From an uncultured Spirochaetaceae bacterium (GTDB lineage Bacteria > Spirochaetota > Spirochaetia > Sphaerochaetales > Sphaerochaetaceae), in the NCBI GenBank assembly GCA_944392935.1, contig CALXYI010000060.1:1-64000 (forward strand): a stretch of 64,000 bases of DNA, given 5' to 3'. Both the position numbers and the translations under genes were made by a program. This document shows, in pieces, positions 17,177-26,686 of this stretch (its first letter is position 1; each line of letters opens with the position of its first letter). The notes below the pieces were generated by a model, which was not told the origin of the DNA, did not search any database, and worked only from the letters and a program-made list of their open reading frames with translations.

Positions 17177-19579
17177 TCAGTTCCAGTCCTTGAGCTGGCG
17201 GCTGCGCTTGGGATGGCGAAGCCTGCGAAGGGCCTTCGCCTCTATCTGCCTGATACGCTCCCTCGTGACGTCGAAGTAGAGGCCTACTTCCTCGAGAGTG
17301 AGGGCATAGCCGTCATCGAGGCCGAACCTCATCCTCAGGACTTCCTGCTCACGCTGCGGGAGCGTGGAAAGAAGATCGCGTATCTTGTCCTGCAGAAGCA
17401 CGAATGCCGTCTGGTTCGCAGGATTCTCCGCATCCTTGTCCTCGATGAAATCTGAGAGCACGCTGTCCTCTTCCTCGCCGACCGGCGTCTCCAGCGATAT
17501 AGGCTCACGGGCGACGGACTTGACGTTCTTCACCTTCGCCTCCGGCCATCCGAGATGCTCTGCGATCTCCTTGTCAGTCGGTTCCCTGCCGAGGCTCTGC
17601 ATCAGCACCCTGGACTCCCTCACGACCTTGTTGATCTGCTCGATCATGTGCACAGGCACCCTTATCGTGCGGGCCTGGTCGGAGATGGAGCGCGTGATCG
17701 CCTGCCTGATCCACCATGTGGCATAGGTTGAGAACTTGAAGCCCTTCTCATACTCGAACTTCTCGACTGCCTTTATCAGTCCTATGTTCCCTTCCTGCAC
17801 GAGATCGAAGAACTGCAGGCCGCGGTTCGTATACTTCTTCGCGATCGATACGACGAGGCGGAGATTGGCTTTTATCAGCCTGTCCTTCGCGTTCTTCAGT
17901 ATCCTCTGCCCGAGCTGGATGTTCCTCACCGATTCGATGATCTCCTCGGATGGGCATTCGAAATCAGCCTCGATCGTCCTCAGCTCCTTCTCCGTGAGCT
18001 GGAGATCCTTGATCTCCTCCTTGATCTGATCGGCCGGCATGCCGAGGCTCTCCTCTATCGCCTCCGCCTTCGAACGTGTGGCAAGATCGCGGCCGAGCTG
18101 CCTGAGCTCGCGTGTGGACGCTATCTTCAGATGCTCCTCAGAGGCCTTCTTCCTCGCATTGCAGGAGATGATCTTCTCCTTTGCACGGATGAAGATGTCG
18201 GTGAGCTCATCGATCTCCTCCTGCTGGAGCTCTATCGGGAAGATCCAGTCCGATACGGGGATATATGTACCGTTCTCCAGGGATTCAAGCTCCTTGCGGA
18301 AGTCATTGTACCTCTTCCCTAGCTCGCTCTCGGTCGCGCTGTTCTCCTCCTTGACGCGGCGGTGTATCTTCTGGATCTCCTTCTCCAGATCGCTTTCCTT
18401 CATCTCCGGATGCTCTGCCCGGAACTGCCTGTCCTTCTCGCTGACCTGGTTCACGATCTTCTGGTTGAGCTCGTTCTCCTCCTTCTTCAGGCTGTCGAGC
18501 TTATCCTCCAGCTTGCGGATCCTGTCCTCCCTGGAGCGCTCCCTGCAGTATGCGATCCATTCCTCGCGGGACGGGAAATCGCTGCGTCTCTTCCCGTTGT
18601 AGAGAGGAGAGGCCTCATCAGGATAGCCCCCGAGCTTGTTCATGAGATCCTCGCGGAGCCTGAACACCTCGTCAGAGAGCTCAGGCACATCGCCGGAGAG
18701 TATAAGCCGGCTCTTGAGATCGTTGTACTCCCTTATCTCCTTGGGGATATCCTTCCCCAGCGCCTCGCGGTATGAGGCATTGTAGCGCTTCTGCACGGAA
18801 AGGAATTCCTTGAGCTCCTCAGTCGAGAGCGAATCCTCCGTATCCTCCTCGATCTTCGTGTTCATCTTCTCGATGACCTTGTCGAAGAAGGTTATCAGTA
18901 TGCCGCTCTCTGATATGACTGACCGCACTATCTCTGCGCCCTTCTCCATCTGCATGGCAAGCTCGACCTCCTGCTCGCCCGTAAGGAGGTTCTCATTGCC
19001 GATCTCCTTGAGATAGAGCCTTATCGGATCATCCTGCGATGTATCGTACTTGCCAGAGGAGGAATGCATCCTGTGCTCGCTCTGATGCTCGGAGACAGAT
19101 GAGATGTCTATGAAGCGCTCAGTGGAGATCTCGGTATCATCATCGGTGCCCTTCCACTCGTTGATGTTCTCCTCTTCCTCCTCATCATCGCCTTCCTCAT
19201 CCTCATCCTCTTCCTCGCCATCCTTCGATGCCTCGGTGCCTTCATCCTCCTCGCTCTCTATGTCCTCAAGGTCCTCGTCGGAAGGGCCTTCCTCTGCCTC
19301 TTCCTCCTCCGGCTCCTCCTCCAGAGCCTCATCTTCCTCGAAGCTCTCCAGCTCCTCATCCGAGGGCTCCCCGGAGAAATCAGACTCGCCGTCATCGGAC
19401 TCCGAATACTGGATGTCATCCTCCTTCAGCGCCTCGATCACCGAGTCGATGTCGGAAGGGGCATCCTTGTGCTTCTTCATCGATGCGACTATGTCAAGGA
19501 GCGTTACGAAGCCCTGCTCCTTGGAGAGCGCGATAAGCTCCTTGTAGAATGATGAATTCCTGAAATCCTGTTCTGCCAT
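17177..19579 (-). CDS. rpoD: Primary sigma factor RpoD (sigma-70)
   Basis: 800 residues, long for the family (about 610 in E. coli). The C-terminal 250 residues are canonical: region 2 ([34 protein letters not shown]), region 3 and region 4 ([19 protein letters not shown]). Region 1.2 is visible as [20 protein letters not shown]. Two additions stand out: a roughly 100-residue run dominated by Glu, Asp and Ser before region 1.2, and a long charged non-conserved region between 1.2 and 2. ATG 19579 directly follows the dnaG stop, giving the order dnaG-rpoD-zinc ribbon. Confidence 0.97.
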   Translation of the reverse strand: MAEQDFRNSSFYKELIALSKEQGFVTLLDIVASMKKHKDAPSDIDSVIEALKEDDIQYSESDDGESDFSGEPSDEELESFEEDEALEEEPEEEEAEEGPSDEDLEDIESEEDEGTEASKDGEEEDEDEEGDDEEEEENINEWKGTDDDTEISTERFIDISSVSEHQSEHRMHSSSGKYDTSQDDPIRLYLKEIGNENLLTGEQEVELAMQMEKGAEIVRSVISESGILITFFDKVIEKMNTKIEEDTEDSLSTEELKEFLSVQKRYNASYREALGKDIPKEIREYNDLKSRLILSGDVPELSDEVFRLREDLMNKLGGYPDEASPLYNGKRRSDFPSREEWIAYCRERSREDRIRKLEDKLDSLKKEENELNQKIVNQVSEKDRQFRAEHPEMKESDLEKEIQKIHRRVKEENSATESELGKRYNDFRKELESLENGTYIPVSDWIFPIELQQEEIDELTDIFIRAKEKIISCNARKKASEEHLKIASTRELRQLGRDLATRSKAEAIEESLGMPADQIKEEIKDLQLTEKELRTIEADFECPSEEIIESVRNIQLGQRILKNAKDRLIKANLRLVVSIAKKYTNRGLQFFDLVQEGNIGLIKAVEKFEYEKGFKFSTYATWWIRQAITRSISDQARTIRVPVHMIEQINKVVRESRVLMQSLGREPTDKEIAEHLGWPEAKVKNVKSVAREPISLETPVGEEEDSVLSDFIEDKDAENPANQTAFVLLQDKIRDLLSTLPQREQEVLRMRFGLDDGYALTLEEVGLYFDVTRERIRQIEAKALRRLRHPKRSRQLKDWN

Positions 19580-21415
19580 TTATCCCTCTTTGTCCGTTCT
19601 GCCGAACAGTTCGTTCCTTAGCTCGCTGATCCGCCTGTCCAGATCCTTCTTGCGCCCGAGCGCATCGGAGATCTGGTCCGGATCGAGAGAGTCAGAAAAC
19701 GATCTGAGCTGCGAAAGCAGCACTTCCCTGCGCTCTTCCATTCCTCTGAGGGCAATCCGGTCCACGGCTTCATCAAGTGCGCTCCTCCTTTCATCCGAGG
19801 TGTATTCCTCAAGTGCAAAGGAGGCAGCTGCGTCATTACGTGCATCCTCATCGCTGATAAGCGCCAAGAAGAGCTCATTGCTCTTTATGTCGTTCCTCAT
19901 GGCGTTCTCAAGCGCCATGTATATCACCTGGGCTTCCCTGTCCCTGAGGTCTCCGAAGTCGATCCTCGATCTGTAAGCGGAGAACAGATCCCTGTGGTTC
20001 GCAAGATAGAGCATGGCAAAGAGATCGACCGAAACAGCTGCTGGATTGAACTTCCTGGACCGGGAGTCCTGTGTTATGCTTCCATCATCCTCCTCCGCCC
20101 GTCTGCCGCCGTATCCGGCATCCGAGATATCCGCTCTGATCGAATCCTCCGGAACGGAAAGCAACACGGAGAGATTCTGGATATACGTATCCCTCTCCAC
20201 ACTCGATTCCGTAGACAGAAGAAAGGGCGAAATAGCCCTGACGAAGTCAGACCTACCCCTGCCCGTTCTGATATTATACATTCCCATGCCTTTGCTGACA
20301 AGATATTCGAAGGCTCCGCGGGAGGGGGTGAAGTCGCTGAAAAGCACATCCTCTCCGTATTTCTCGAGGATCTCGGAGGCATCCTTTCCCTTCGAGAGGC
20401 TATGCACAGAGCATTCAAGCCCGGCAGAATGTATCAGGGCTATGGCCTTGTCCGTGGATTTCTGTCCGGCCTCATCGCTGTCGAACATCAGATCGATGCG
20501 TCCGGAATAGCGGGACAGCAGCCTGACCTGCTCCTCCGTGAATGCCGTTCCGAGGGAGGCGACCGCCGTGGTCACGCCAGCCTGATGCATCGATACGACA
20601 TCGAAGTTGCCCTCGACGACCACGGCCTCCTTCCCTCCCTTCTTCAGCGAATCCAGGGCCTCATAGAGGCCGAAGAGATTATGGCGCTTGGAGTAGATGG
20701 GGGTATCCGAGGTGTTCTTGTACTTAGGCGCATTCTCGCGTCCGGAGAGATCGCGTCCGGAGAAAGCGATGTACCTGCCCTGCCATGAACGCACAGGGAA
20801 CATCAGGCGGTCAGCGAACATCGGATAGGGATAGCTGTTCGGGGAGAACAGCCCTGACTTGCGCAGGATGACGTCAGAATACCCCTTCTTCGTGAGGAAG
20901 GAATGGAGCCAGGATGCGTCCGAGGGTGCATAGCCGAGCTGGAAGCGCTCTATCATCTCCTCTGATATCCTTCTCCTCCTGAGGTATTCCCTCGCCTTCT
21001 CCCCTTCCGGGCTTTCCTTCAGGAAGTAATGGAATGTGCCTGCGATGCGGCGGTTGAGATCATAGAGCGCCTCTGCCTCATCCCTGTCCTTCCGGACCGC
21101 GGTCCCTGCAGTGGTCTCGATCTCTACCCCCGCCTTCCTGGCAAGGATCTCGACAGCCTCCGCAAAGCCCACATGGTCCATCTTCTCGACGAAGGTGAAC
21201 ATATCACCGGATTCACCGCAGCCGAAGCAGTGGTAGAATCCGTCCTTGTCGTTTATGGCGAAGGACGGGGTGCGCTCATTGCCGTTGCCATGGAACGGGC
21301 ACTTCGCCCAGCTGCGTCCGCTTCTCGTCACGACAGGGATGTATGACTGGACAACCTCGGACATCGTGAGGCGCGCCTTGATTGAGTTTATCGTGCTATC
21401 AGTGAATATAGGCAA
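19580..21415 (-). CDS. dnaG: DNA primase DnaG
   Basis: 611 residues. Makes RNA primers for replication. The N-terminal CHC2 zinc-binding domain is present (CPFHGNGNERTPSF and FYHCFGCGESGDMFTF). The TOPRIM domain follows with VVEGNFDVVSMHQAG and DLMFDSDEAGQKS. The C-terminal helicase-interaction part is weakly conserved. The start appears to be TTG 21415, with GGAG 8 bp upstream. It leads the dnaG-rpoD-zinc-ribbon macromolecular-synthesis cluster, here without rpsU. Confidence 0.97.
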   Translation of the reverse strand: MPIFTDSTINSIKARLTMSEVVQSYIPVVTRSGRSWAKCPFHGNGNERTPSFAINDKDGFYHCFGCGESGDMFTFVEKMDHVGFAEAVEILARKAGVEIETTAGTAVRKDRDEAEALYDLNRRIAGTFHYFLKESPEGEKAREYLRRRRISEEMIERFQLGYAPSDASWLHSFLTKKGYSDVILRKSGLFSPNSYPYPMFADRLMFPVRSWQGRYIAFSGRDLSGRENAPKYKNTSDTPIYSKRHNLFGLYEALDSLKKGGKEAVVVEGNFDVVSMHQAGVTTAVASLGTAFTEEQVRLLSRYSGRIDLMFDSDEAGQKSTDKAIALIHSAGLECSVHSLSKGKDASEILEKYGEDVLFSDFTPSRGAFEYLVSKGMGMYNIRTGRGRSDFVRAISPFLLSTESSVERDTYIQNLSVLLSVPEDSIRADISDAGYGGRRAEEDDGSITQDSRSRKFNPAAVSVDLFAMLYLANHRDLFSAYRSRIDFGDLRDREAQVIYMALENAMRNDIKSNELFLALISDEDARNDAAASFALEEYTSDERRSALDEAVDRIALRGMEERREVLLSQLRSFSDSLDPDQISDALGRKKDLDRRISELRNELFGRTDKEG

Positions 21416-21458
21416 TGGGAAGCTCCGTTCTAGAATATAGCATCAAACGGCACAATCG

Positions 21459-21893
21459 TCATTTCCTGATGATCATATACGGAGGTGTTTCCCCTTCCTT
21501 GAGCCTTTTCTCGATGACGCTTCGGGGTATGATCTCCCCCTTCCCTATCCCGGGGCAGCTCTCAGCCTCCCTCTTCCAGCTCTCCTCTGACTCAAGTACA
21601 TTCCTCCAGAACGGATATGTCCTGCACTGCAGCGGGCGCGCGGAGTATATCGCGCAGCCTTTATCCGAGAGGAATATGCAGTCATAGTCAGCACGCTCCA
21701 GGAGGGATACCAGGGAGTAGGATCCGAAATCGACAAGCCTGCAGTAGCGGCGGATGAACTCATCGAAGCTGCATCCGAGGGCACCTGATGCGGCCTCGAT
21801 GTCATCCTTCGTGAGATAGACATATCCAGGCTCTGCTGAGCAGCAGTAGGAGCACATCCGGCATGAGAACCTAAGGCCTTTATCGTAGAACAT
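21459..21893 (-). CDS. YkgJ-type cysteine-cluster protein
   Basis: 144 residues. The N-terminal CRMCSYCC and the later CAIYSARPLQCRTYPFW are the hallmark Cys pattern of the YkgJ/FliB-like CxxCxxCC family, thought to bind zinc or an iron-sulfur cluster. The downstream RPLQCRTYPFW motif is highly typical. Substrate and role are unknown. It lies 43 bp upstream of dnaG and is transcribed in the same direction, so it may share a transcript. Confidence 0.85.
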   Translation of the reverse strand: MFYDKGLRFSCRMCSYCCSAEPGYVYLTKDDIEAASGALGCSFDEFIRRYCRLVDFGSYSLVSLLERADYDCIFLSDKGCAIYSARPLQCRTYPFWRNVLESEESWKREAESCPGIGKGEIIPRSVIEKRLKEGETPPYMIIRK

Positions 21894-21908
21894 GGCGCAC
21901 CTCTGAAT

Positions 21909-21932
21909 AAAAAACCTCCCGGTAAGGGAGGT
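21909..21932 (-). terminator. Terminator of tRNA-Tyr
   Basis: On the minus strand ACCTCCC pairs with GGGAGGT across TTACC, followed by TTTTTT. It starts 8 bp after the tRNA 3' end. Confidence 0.9.
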
Positions 21933-21939
21933 GGTATTC

Positions 21940-22021
21940 TGGAGAGAGAAGGATTCGGACCTTCGAAGGCTAAGCCAACAGATTTACAGTCTGCCCCCTT
22001 TGACCGCTCGGGAACCTCTCC
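21940..22021 (-). tRNA. tRNA-Tyr (anticodon GTA)
   Basis: Class II tRNA of 82 nt without encoded CCA. The acceptor GGAGAGG pairs with TCTCTCC, the anticodon loop is CTGTAAA, there is a long variable arm, and the discriminator is A. The T-loop reads TCCGAAT where TTCGAAT is expected, i.e. C replaces the near-invariant U55. Own promoter and terminator. Confidence 0.93.
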
Positions 22022-22034
22022 ATGAAACATGAGT

Positions 22035-22063
22035 ATTAAACAGAAAACGGAATCATTAGTCAA
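22035..22063 (-). promoter_or_regulatory. Promoter of tRNA-Tyr
   Basis: On the minus strand TTGACT, 17 bp, TTTAAT, with the -10 ending 13 bp before the mature tRNA. The -35 is embedded in TTGTCTATTGAC, the same 12-mer as at the tRNA-Gly promoter. Confidence 0.75.
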
Positions 22064-22106
22064 TAGACAAAATGCAGAAAAACGCACATGGATCGTCTCC
22101 TGCATC

Positions 22107-22595
22107 CTATTTCATTGCAATGCCAGGGAATTTCCTTCTCATTGCCTCAAGCACCGGAGGCGTCACCATGCCGGAGAAATCAGCGCCGAAGGCCGCAAGC
22201 TCCTTTATCTGGGATGAGCGTATGAGGAAGTACCTCGGATCGGTCGGGAGGAACATGACCTCGATCTCAGGGTATATCGCCTTGTTGGTCATCGCAAGCT
22301 CGAACTCATATGTGAAGTCCCCGAGCGCCCTGACTCCACGTACCATCACTGCGATGGACTCACGCCTCGCGTAATCCACGGTGAGCCCGTCATGGATCGC
22401 ATAGACGATATTCCCTGAATCAGGAAGCGATGCGCGCAGCAGCGCCACCCGCTCCTCTGCAGTGAAGAGCGATTCCTTCGCTATATTGTCGGCAACCACG
22501 ACATGAAGCTCATCGAAGAGAGCCGCGGCGCGCCTGATGAGATTAACATGGCCGAGAGTGGGCGGATCGAATGATCCAGGGAGCATCGCCCTCAT
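22107..22595 (-). CDS. coaD: Phosphopantetheine adenylyltransferase
   Basis: 162 residues, normal length. Transfers AMP from ATP to 4'-phosphopantetheine in coenzyme A synthesis. The N-terminus MRAMLPGSFDPPTLGHVNLI holds the nucleotidyltransferase (T/H)xGH motif, followed by VRGVRALGDFTYEFELAMTN and LIRSSQIKELAAFG. It overlaps the preceding zinc-motif protein by 4 bp. Together with coaX at 39.3 kb this window encodes two CoA-pathway steps. Confidence 0.96.
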   Translation of the reverse strand: MRAMLPGSFDPPTLGHVNLIRRAAALFDELHVVVADNIAKESLFTAEERVALLRASLPDSGNIVYAIHDGLTVDYARRESIAVMVRGVRALGDFTYEFELAMTNKAIYPEIEVMFLPTDPRYFLIRSSQIKELAAFGADFSGMVTPPVLEAMRRKFPGIAMK

Positions 22596-23056
22596 TGAGC
22601 CTCCTTGCGGAGCGAGCTTACATACTCCTTCATGGCACGTACGGATTCGGCTGATTCATAGGGGATCTCCCTGATGATGGTGAATCCCCCGTCCTCTTTC
22701 CGGGCTATGAGCGCGAAGCGGCCGCAGCCGATATATGATACAGTCTCGCCTTCCTTCGGCTTCTCGCTTTCCCTGATGCGGCCGAGCACGCAGTCGAAAT
22801 GGGCGTAGCCTCCATCGGGCGCGGTGAACGCCGACGCGATGCTCTCGATCTCCTCACCGCAGTACACGCACTTCGGATGGGGTTCAGCGATCGGGCCCGG
22901 AACGGTGACGGGAAGCGATGAGTGATGCTCCCTTGGCTTGGGCACCCCTGCAACCTGATTGAGCGTGGAGAATCCAGAGATGGCCTCCCTGCCCTTCCTG
23001 CGCTTCTGGCGTCTGTCCCCGCCGCCCTGCTTCCTTAGTGGTTTTCTGCTTGACAT
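22592..23056 (-). CDS. Small protein with CxxC-HxxC zinc-like motif, unknown function
   Basis: 154 residues. The first 30 residues are very basic (KPLRKQGGGDRRQKRRKGRE), suggesting nucleic-acid or ribosome contact. Then comes CVYCGEEI and, 28 residues later, HFDC, a plausible metal site. The C-terminal half ends in a helix. No family name is recognised. Its stop overlaps the coaD start by 4 bp (coupled). Confidence 0.7.
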   Translation of the reverse strand: MSSRKPLRKQGGGDRRQKRRKGREAISGFSTLNQVAGVPKPREHHSSLPVTVPGPIAEPHPKCVYCGEEIESIASAFTAPDGGYAHFDCVLGRIRESEKPKEGETVSYIGCGRFALIARKEDGGFTIIREIPYESAESVRAMKEYVSSLRKEAQ

Positions 23057-23082
23057 ACTTCGATTCTACCAGAATGAATGCG

Positions 23083-23113
23083 AAAGATAAACGGCAGGTA
23101 AAACCTGCCGTTT
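23083..23113 (-). terminator. Terminator of the ffh-rplS operon
   Basis: Strong hairpin: on the minus strand AAACGGCAGG pairs with CCTGCCGTTT across TTTTA, then ATCTTT. It starts 4 bp after the rplS stop. Confidence 0.9.
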
Positions 23114-23116
23114 CCG

Positions 23117-23473
23117 TTATGCGTTCTTCTTCGTGAGAAGCTCTGGGACCTTCGCCGCCTTTCCGACGCGTGAGCGGAGATAGTAGAGCTTCGCCCTTCT
23201 GACGCGTCCTCTCCTGACGACCTCGACACCCTCGATCCTCGGGGAGTGCATCGGGAAGATCCTCTCGACGCCTACACCGTAGCTGATCTTGCGGACAACG
23301 AATGTCCTCCTGATGCCGGTGTTGTTCTTGGCGATCACGATTCCCTCGAAAACCTGGATTCTCTCAGTTGTTCCCTCAACAATACGGTATGAGACGCGTA
23401 CTGTATCGCCGATATTGAAGTTCTCGGCATTCTCTTTCATCTGCTTTGCTTCTACAGCTCTGATAATATCCAT
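23117..23473 (-). CDS. rplS: 50S ribosomal protein L19
   Basis: 118 residues, normal length. Signature [45 protein letters not shown] and [15 protein letters not shown]19 sits at the subunit interface. The start is taken as ATG 23473; an in-frame TTG at 23482 is possible, and the nearest purine run (AAGAGG) fits neither spacing perfectly. It overlaps the end of trmD, so translation is coupled. Confidence 0.96.
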   Translation of the reverse strand: MDIIRAVEAKQMKENAENFNIGDTVRVSYRIVEGTTERIQVFEGIVIAKNNTGIRRTFVVRKISYGVGVERIFPMHSPRIEGVEVVRRGRVRRAKLYYLRSRVGKAAKVPELLTKKNA

Positions 23474-24213
23474 CTCTGACAAGTCCTCTTATCTTCAGAA
23501 TCAAGTATTGACAATAATGTTCTCCGCTCATCGATGCTGAGAGAGGCATCAGAGAGCAGATCCGGCCGGTTCAGCATCGTTTTCTCCAGCCGCTTCATGC
23601 ATCGCCATCGGGTAATATGGCCATGATGACCGGTTAATAATACATCAGGCACGTCTTTCATGCAATACCTAGGCGGACGCGTATACTGGGGATATTCCAG
23701 GAGCCCGTCATTGAAGCTCTCATCCTCAAGGCTCTCCGGAGCTATCACGCCATCGATCAGGCGGAAGAAGGCATCGATGATGACGAGGGCGGCAGTCTCC
23801 CCTGCCGACAGCACATAATCCCCGATCGTTATCTCATCGGTAACGAATGTATCTATCACACGCTGGTCTATCCCCTCATAGTGCCCGCATATGATGAAAA
23901 GCTCATCCTCTGCGGCAAGCGAGGCGGCATACTTCTCGGTAAGAGGCTTCCCCGACGGCGTCGGGAATATGACGCGCTTTCCCTCCGCTCCTGCATCGAT
24001 GAGGGCACGGGAGAGCGGCTCTGGCATTATCACCATGCCGGCGCCTCCTCCATACGGAAGGTCGTCTGCCTTCATATGGACACCTTCTGCATAGCTTCGG
24101 AAATCGATTATCCTGTACTGCACGATCCCCTTATCCACAGCGCGCTTCATGATGGATGAACGGAAGAACGGCTCCACCATCTCCGGGAAGAGGGTGAGTA
24201 TTGTGATCCTCAT
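23452..24213 (-). CDS. trmD: tRNA (guanine-37-N1)-methyltransferase
   Basis: 253 residues. SPOUT-class enzyme that methylates G37 of tRNAs, preventing frameshifting. Motifs are [54 protein letters not shown] and [13 protein letters not shown], including the knot region that binds S-adenosylmethionine. It overlaps rimM by 4 bp and rplS by about 20 bp in the classical rpsP-rimM-trmD-rplS order. Confidence 0.97.
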   Translation of the reverse strand: MRITILTLFPEMVEPFFRSSIMKRAVDKGIVQYRIIDFRSYAEGVHMKADDLPYGGGAGMVIMPEPLSRALIDAGAEGKRVIFPTPSGKPLTEKYAASLAAEDELFIICGHYEGIDQRVIDTFVTDEITIGDYVLSAGETAALVIIDAFFRLIDGVIAPESLEDESFNDGLLEYPQYTRPPRYCMKDVPDVLLTGHHGHITRWRCMKRLEKTMLNRPDLLSDASLSIDERRTLLSILDSEDKRTCQRWILSEL

Positions 24214-24716
24214 AGATCCAGAAGCTCCTTCATGCGGAGCTCGATCGTCCCGCTGCTGAAATCAGGACGCGAAAGGAATACCGGAAGATAGGGTACAAGG
24301 TATTCATGCCCGTCATGCTCTATGTGGAGCATCAGGGCCTGGGAGCCTTCGGACGTGCTGCGGACAGTCCCTACCGTCTCCCCTCCGCATACGACTGCAA
24401 GGCCGTAGAGGTCAGCGACATAGAACTCGCCTTCCCTGAGCCTGTTGGCATCGCTGCGCCTGACACGGATCGTCGCGCCTGACAGCATACGGGCGCTCTC
24501 GGGTGTCTCATAGCCCGAGAACCGCATCAGGAAAAGGCTTCCCTGGGATGAAACCGCAGATACGGAAAGAGGCTTCTCCGTTCCGTCAGGGAAACGCACG
24601 ATGCATTCCTTGAGCTTCCTCAGATGGCCATACTCACCTGAAAGCGAGTAGACCCTCAGAAAGCCGTTGACGCCATGTGCCTTCCCGATCGTGGCGGTCG
24701 AGAGAAGCCCTTCCAT
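24210..24716 (-). CDS. rimM: 16S rRNA processing / 30S maturation protein RimM
   Basis: 168 residues. N-terminal RimM domain (TATIGKAHGVNGFLRVYSLS) and PRC-barrel C-terminal domain (GEFYVADLYGLAVVC through YLVPYLPVFL). RimM assists assembly of the 30S head and binds S19. It touches khpA by one base and trmD by four, all on one transcript. Confidence 0.95.
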   Translation of the reverse strand: MEGLLSTATIGKAHGVNGFLRVYSLSGEYGHLRKLKECIVRFPDGTEKPLSVSAVSSQGSLFLMRFSGYETPESARMLSGATIRVRRSDANRLREGEFYVADLYGLAVVCGGETVGTVRSTSEGSQALMLHIEHDGHEYLVPYLPVFLSRPDFSSGTIELRMKELLDL

Positions 24717-24949
24717 CAGTCGAGGATCTCCAGAACGGCACGCTTACCGTCGCGTGTCGCCGAAGCCGAGAGGATTGTCCTTATAGCCTTGGCGATGCGC
24801 CCCTGCTTGCCGATCACCTTGCCGATATCGCCCTCTGCGACGTGAAGCTCGAGTATGGTTGATTTCTCCCCCTCGATGACATTCACAGTCACCTCATCAG
24901 GCTGGTCGACAAGGCTCCTGACCATAAACTCCACAAGTTCCTTCTCCAT
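24716..24949 (-). CDS. khpA: KH-domain RNA-binding protein KhpA
   Basis: 77 residues. A single KH domain with the loop GKVIGKQGRIAKAIR, preceded by VDQPDEVTVNVIEGEKSTIL. Members of this family (KhpA/YlqC) bind RNA, often with KhpB. ATG 24949 is preceded by GGGAGG. Its place between rpsP and rimM is the standard one. Confidence 0.93.
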   Translation of the reverse strand: MEKELVEFMVRSLVDQPDEVTVNVIEGEKSTILELHVAEGDIGKVIGKQGRIAKAIRTILSASATRDGKRAVLEILD

Positions 24950-24963
24950 AGTGCCTCCCGGAA

Positions 24964-25224
24964 TCAGTTCTGGGTGCGGCTGATCTGGATACCCTGGGAA
25001 TTGAGGAGGTCCTTTACTGTCGGGGATACAGTGACTCCCTTTCCGAGCCACTCCCTGACCTTGCCCTCATCGAGGGTGATCTGGTTCTCGGCCTCGATCG
25101 GACGGTATGTCCCGACCTCGTCGATCGTCTTCGAGGAAGCTGCAAGGCGGCTGTCCTGGACAACTACCCTGTAGTAAGGTCTCTTCTTCGTGCCAAAGCG
25201 CTTGAGTCTCATTGTTGTGCTCAC
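24964..25224 (-). CDS. rpsP: 30S ribosomal protein S16
   Basis: 86 residues. MRLKRFGTKKRPYYRVVVQD is diagnostic, as is EVGTYRPIEAENQITLDEGK. GTG 25224 lies 6 bp after AAGGAG and adds four residues before the usual start; ATG 25212 is too far from that site. Second gene of the ffh operon. Confidence 0.96.
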   Translation of the reverse strand: MSTTMRLKRFGTKKRPYYRVVVQDSRLAASSKTIDEVGTYRPIEAENQITLDEGKVREWLGKGVTVSPTVKDLLNSQGIQISRTQN

Positions 25225-25250
25225 GGTTCTCTCCTTATACTGCTTGGAAG

Positions 25251-26585
25251 CTACATGCCTAACTGCTTAAGCATTGAAGCCTGTAATTTCTTATTCGTCA
25301 TCACCTTCTTCATCATAAGGCGTGTCTTCTCGAATTTCTTCAGGAGCCTGTTGACCTCCGCTACGGAAGTTCCCGACCCCTTTGCGATCCTCTTGCGTCT
25401 GGAAGGACCGATGACCATATAGTTGCCTCTCTCGAAGCGGGTCATGGAGCGGATGATCGCCTTCTCCCTCTCCAGCTCTTCCAGATGCAGGTCCTCCTCG
25501 CTGATATTCCCCTTCGCTCCGGGGATCATCTCAAGAAGCTTGTCTGCAGAGCCCATCTTCCTGAGCGCCTCGAGCTGGTCGAGGTAGTCCTGGAGATCGA
25601 AGGTGTTCTTCTCCATCTTCCTCTTCAGGCGCTCTGCTTCCTTCTCGTCGAACTGCTCCTGTGCCTTCTCGACAAGCGATACGACATCGCCCATGCCGAG
25701 GATACGCGTTGCGATGCGCTCCGGATGGAAGACCTCGAGATCATCCATCTTCTCCCCGGTGCCTATGAACTTGATAGGCTTGCCGACAACGGAACGCAGG
25801 GAGAGGGCCGCACCGCCGCGCGTATCGGAATCGAACTTCGTGAGGATGACACCGGATATCCCGACCTTCTCCTCGAATTCCTTCGTGATATCGACAGCGC
25901 TCTGTCCCGTCATGGCGTCCGCCACGAAGAGCGTTTCATCCGGCCTGGATACCCTTGCGACCCTCTGGATCTCCTCCATCAGCGTCTCGTCAAGATGCAT
26001 GCGCCCGGATGTATCGATTATGACTGTGTCTATAAGATCGTGCTTTGCCCTGGATATAGCCGCCTCTGCAACGCGTGCCGGATCCTTCTCTCCCGGCAGC
26101 GTGAATACAGGCACCCCGACCTTCTCCCCGAGCACCTGGAGCTGCGTGATGGCTGCGGGACGCACGAGGTCGGCCGCAACAAGCATCACGTTCCTTCCGT
26201 CCTTCTTCAGGCGGTATGCGAGCTTGTGCGCAGCTGTCGTCTTGCCGGAGCCCTGAAGGCCCATCAGGAGTATGACCGATGTCGCATCCCTGCCTTTGAG
26301 CGAGAGTGATGTATCCTCATCCCCTCCGAGGAGGGCAACCATCCTGTCATAGACGATCTTCGTGAACTGCTGGCTTGGATTGACAGATGCGAGGACCTTC
26401 TCGCCGAGGGCCTCCTCGAGAGTGGAATTGACGAAACGGCGCACGACACGGAGATTGACATCAGCATCAAGCAGTGCCTCCTTGATCTCCTCAACGGCAT
26501 CCCTTACGTTCTTCTCCGAGATCTTCCCCTTTCCGGAGAGAGTCCTCATAATACCTGTGAATTTCGTCGCAATACTGTCAAACAT
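25251..26585 (-). CDS. ffh: Signal recognition particle GTPase Ffh
   Basis: 444 residues. N domain, G domain with GLQGSGKTTAAHKLAYRL, DTSGRMHLDE, TKFDSDTRGGAAL and GTGEKMDDLEVF, then the Met-rich M domain with MTRFERGNYMVIGPSRRKRI for 4.5S RNA binding. It targets signal-anchored proteins to FtsY/SecYEG. It heads the operon ffh-rpsP-khpA-rimM-trmD-rplS and has a strong promoter upstream. Confidence 0.98.
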   Translation of the reverse strand: MFDSIATKFTGIMRTLSGKGKISEKNVRDAVEEIKEALLDADVNLRVVRRFVNSTLEEALGEKVLASVNPSQQFTKIVYDRMVALLGGDEDTSLSLKGRDATSVILLMGLQGSGKTTAAHKLAYRLKKDGRNVMLVAADLVRPAAITQLQVLGEKVGVPVFTLPGEKDPARVAEAAISRAKHDLIDTVIIDTSGRMHLDETLMEEIQRVARVSRPDETLFVADAMTGQSAVDITKEFEEKVGISGVILTKFDSDTRGGAALSLRSVVGKPIKFIGTGEKMDDLEVFHPERIATRILGMGDVVSLVEKAQEQFDEKEAERLKRKMEKNTFDLQDYLDQLEALRKMGSADKLLEMIPGAKGNISEEDLHLEELEREKAIIRSMTRFERGNYMVIGPSRRKRIAKGSGTSVAEVNRLLKKFEKTRLMMKKVMTNKKLQASMLKQLGM

Positions 26586-26614
26586 CGTTTTCCGTACCAG
26601 AATCAGCCTTATAG

Positions 26615-26643
26615 CTTATACAATATAGAGGATCCGCTGTCAA
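26615..26643 (-). promoter_or_regulatory. Promoter of the ffh-rplS operon
   Basis: On the minus strand TTGACA (plus 26638-26643), exactly 17 bp, TATAAG (plus 26615-26620). This leaves a leader of about 25 nt before the ffh ATG. Confidence 0.85.
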
Positions 26644-26650
26644 CTTGAGA

Positions 26651-26670
26651 GCAGCCCTGCAGGGGGCTGC
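26651..26670 (-). terminator. Hairpin after smc
   Basis: GCAGCCC and GGGCTGC pair across six bases in the 100-bp gap between smc and ffh. No T-run follows, so it is a weak terminator or an mRNA end structure. Confidence 0.45.
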
Positions 26671-26686
26671 AGTGCGCAGGATGCAC

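Noticed and set aside
26586-26686. 4.5S SRP RNA beside ffh
   Set aside because: Only a 20-bp hairpin and a promoter are present; the conserved SRP tetraloop and bulge sequence are absent.
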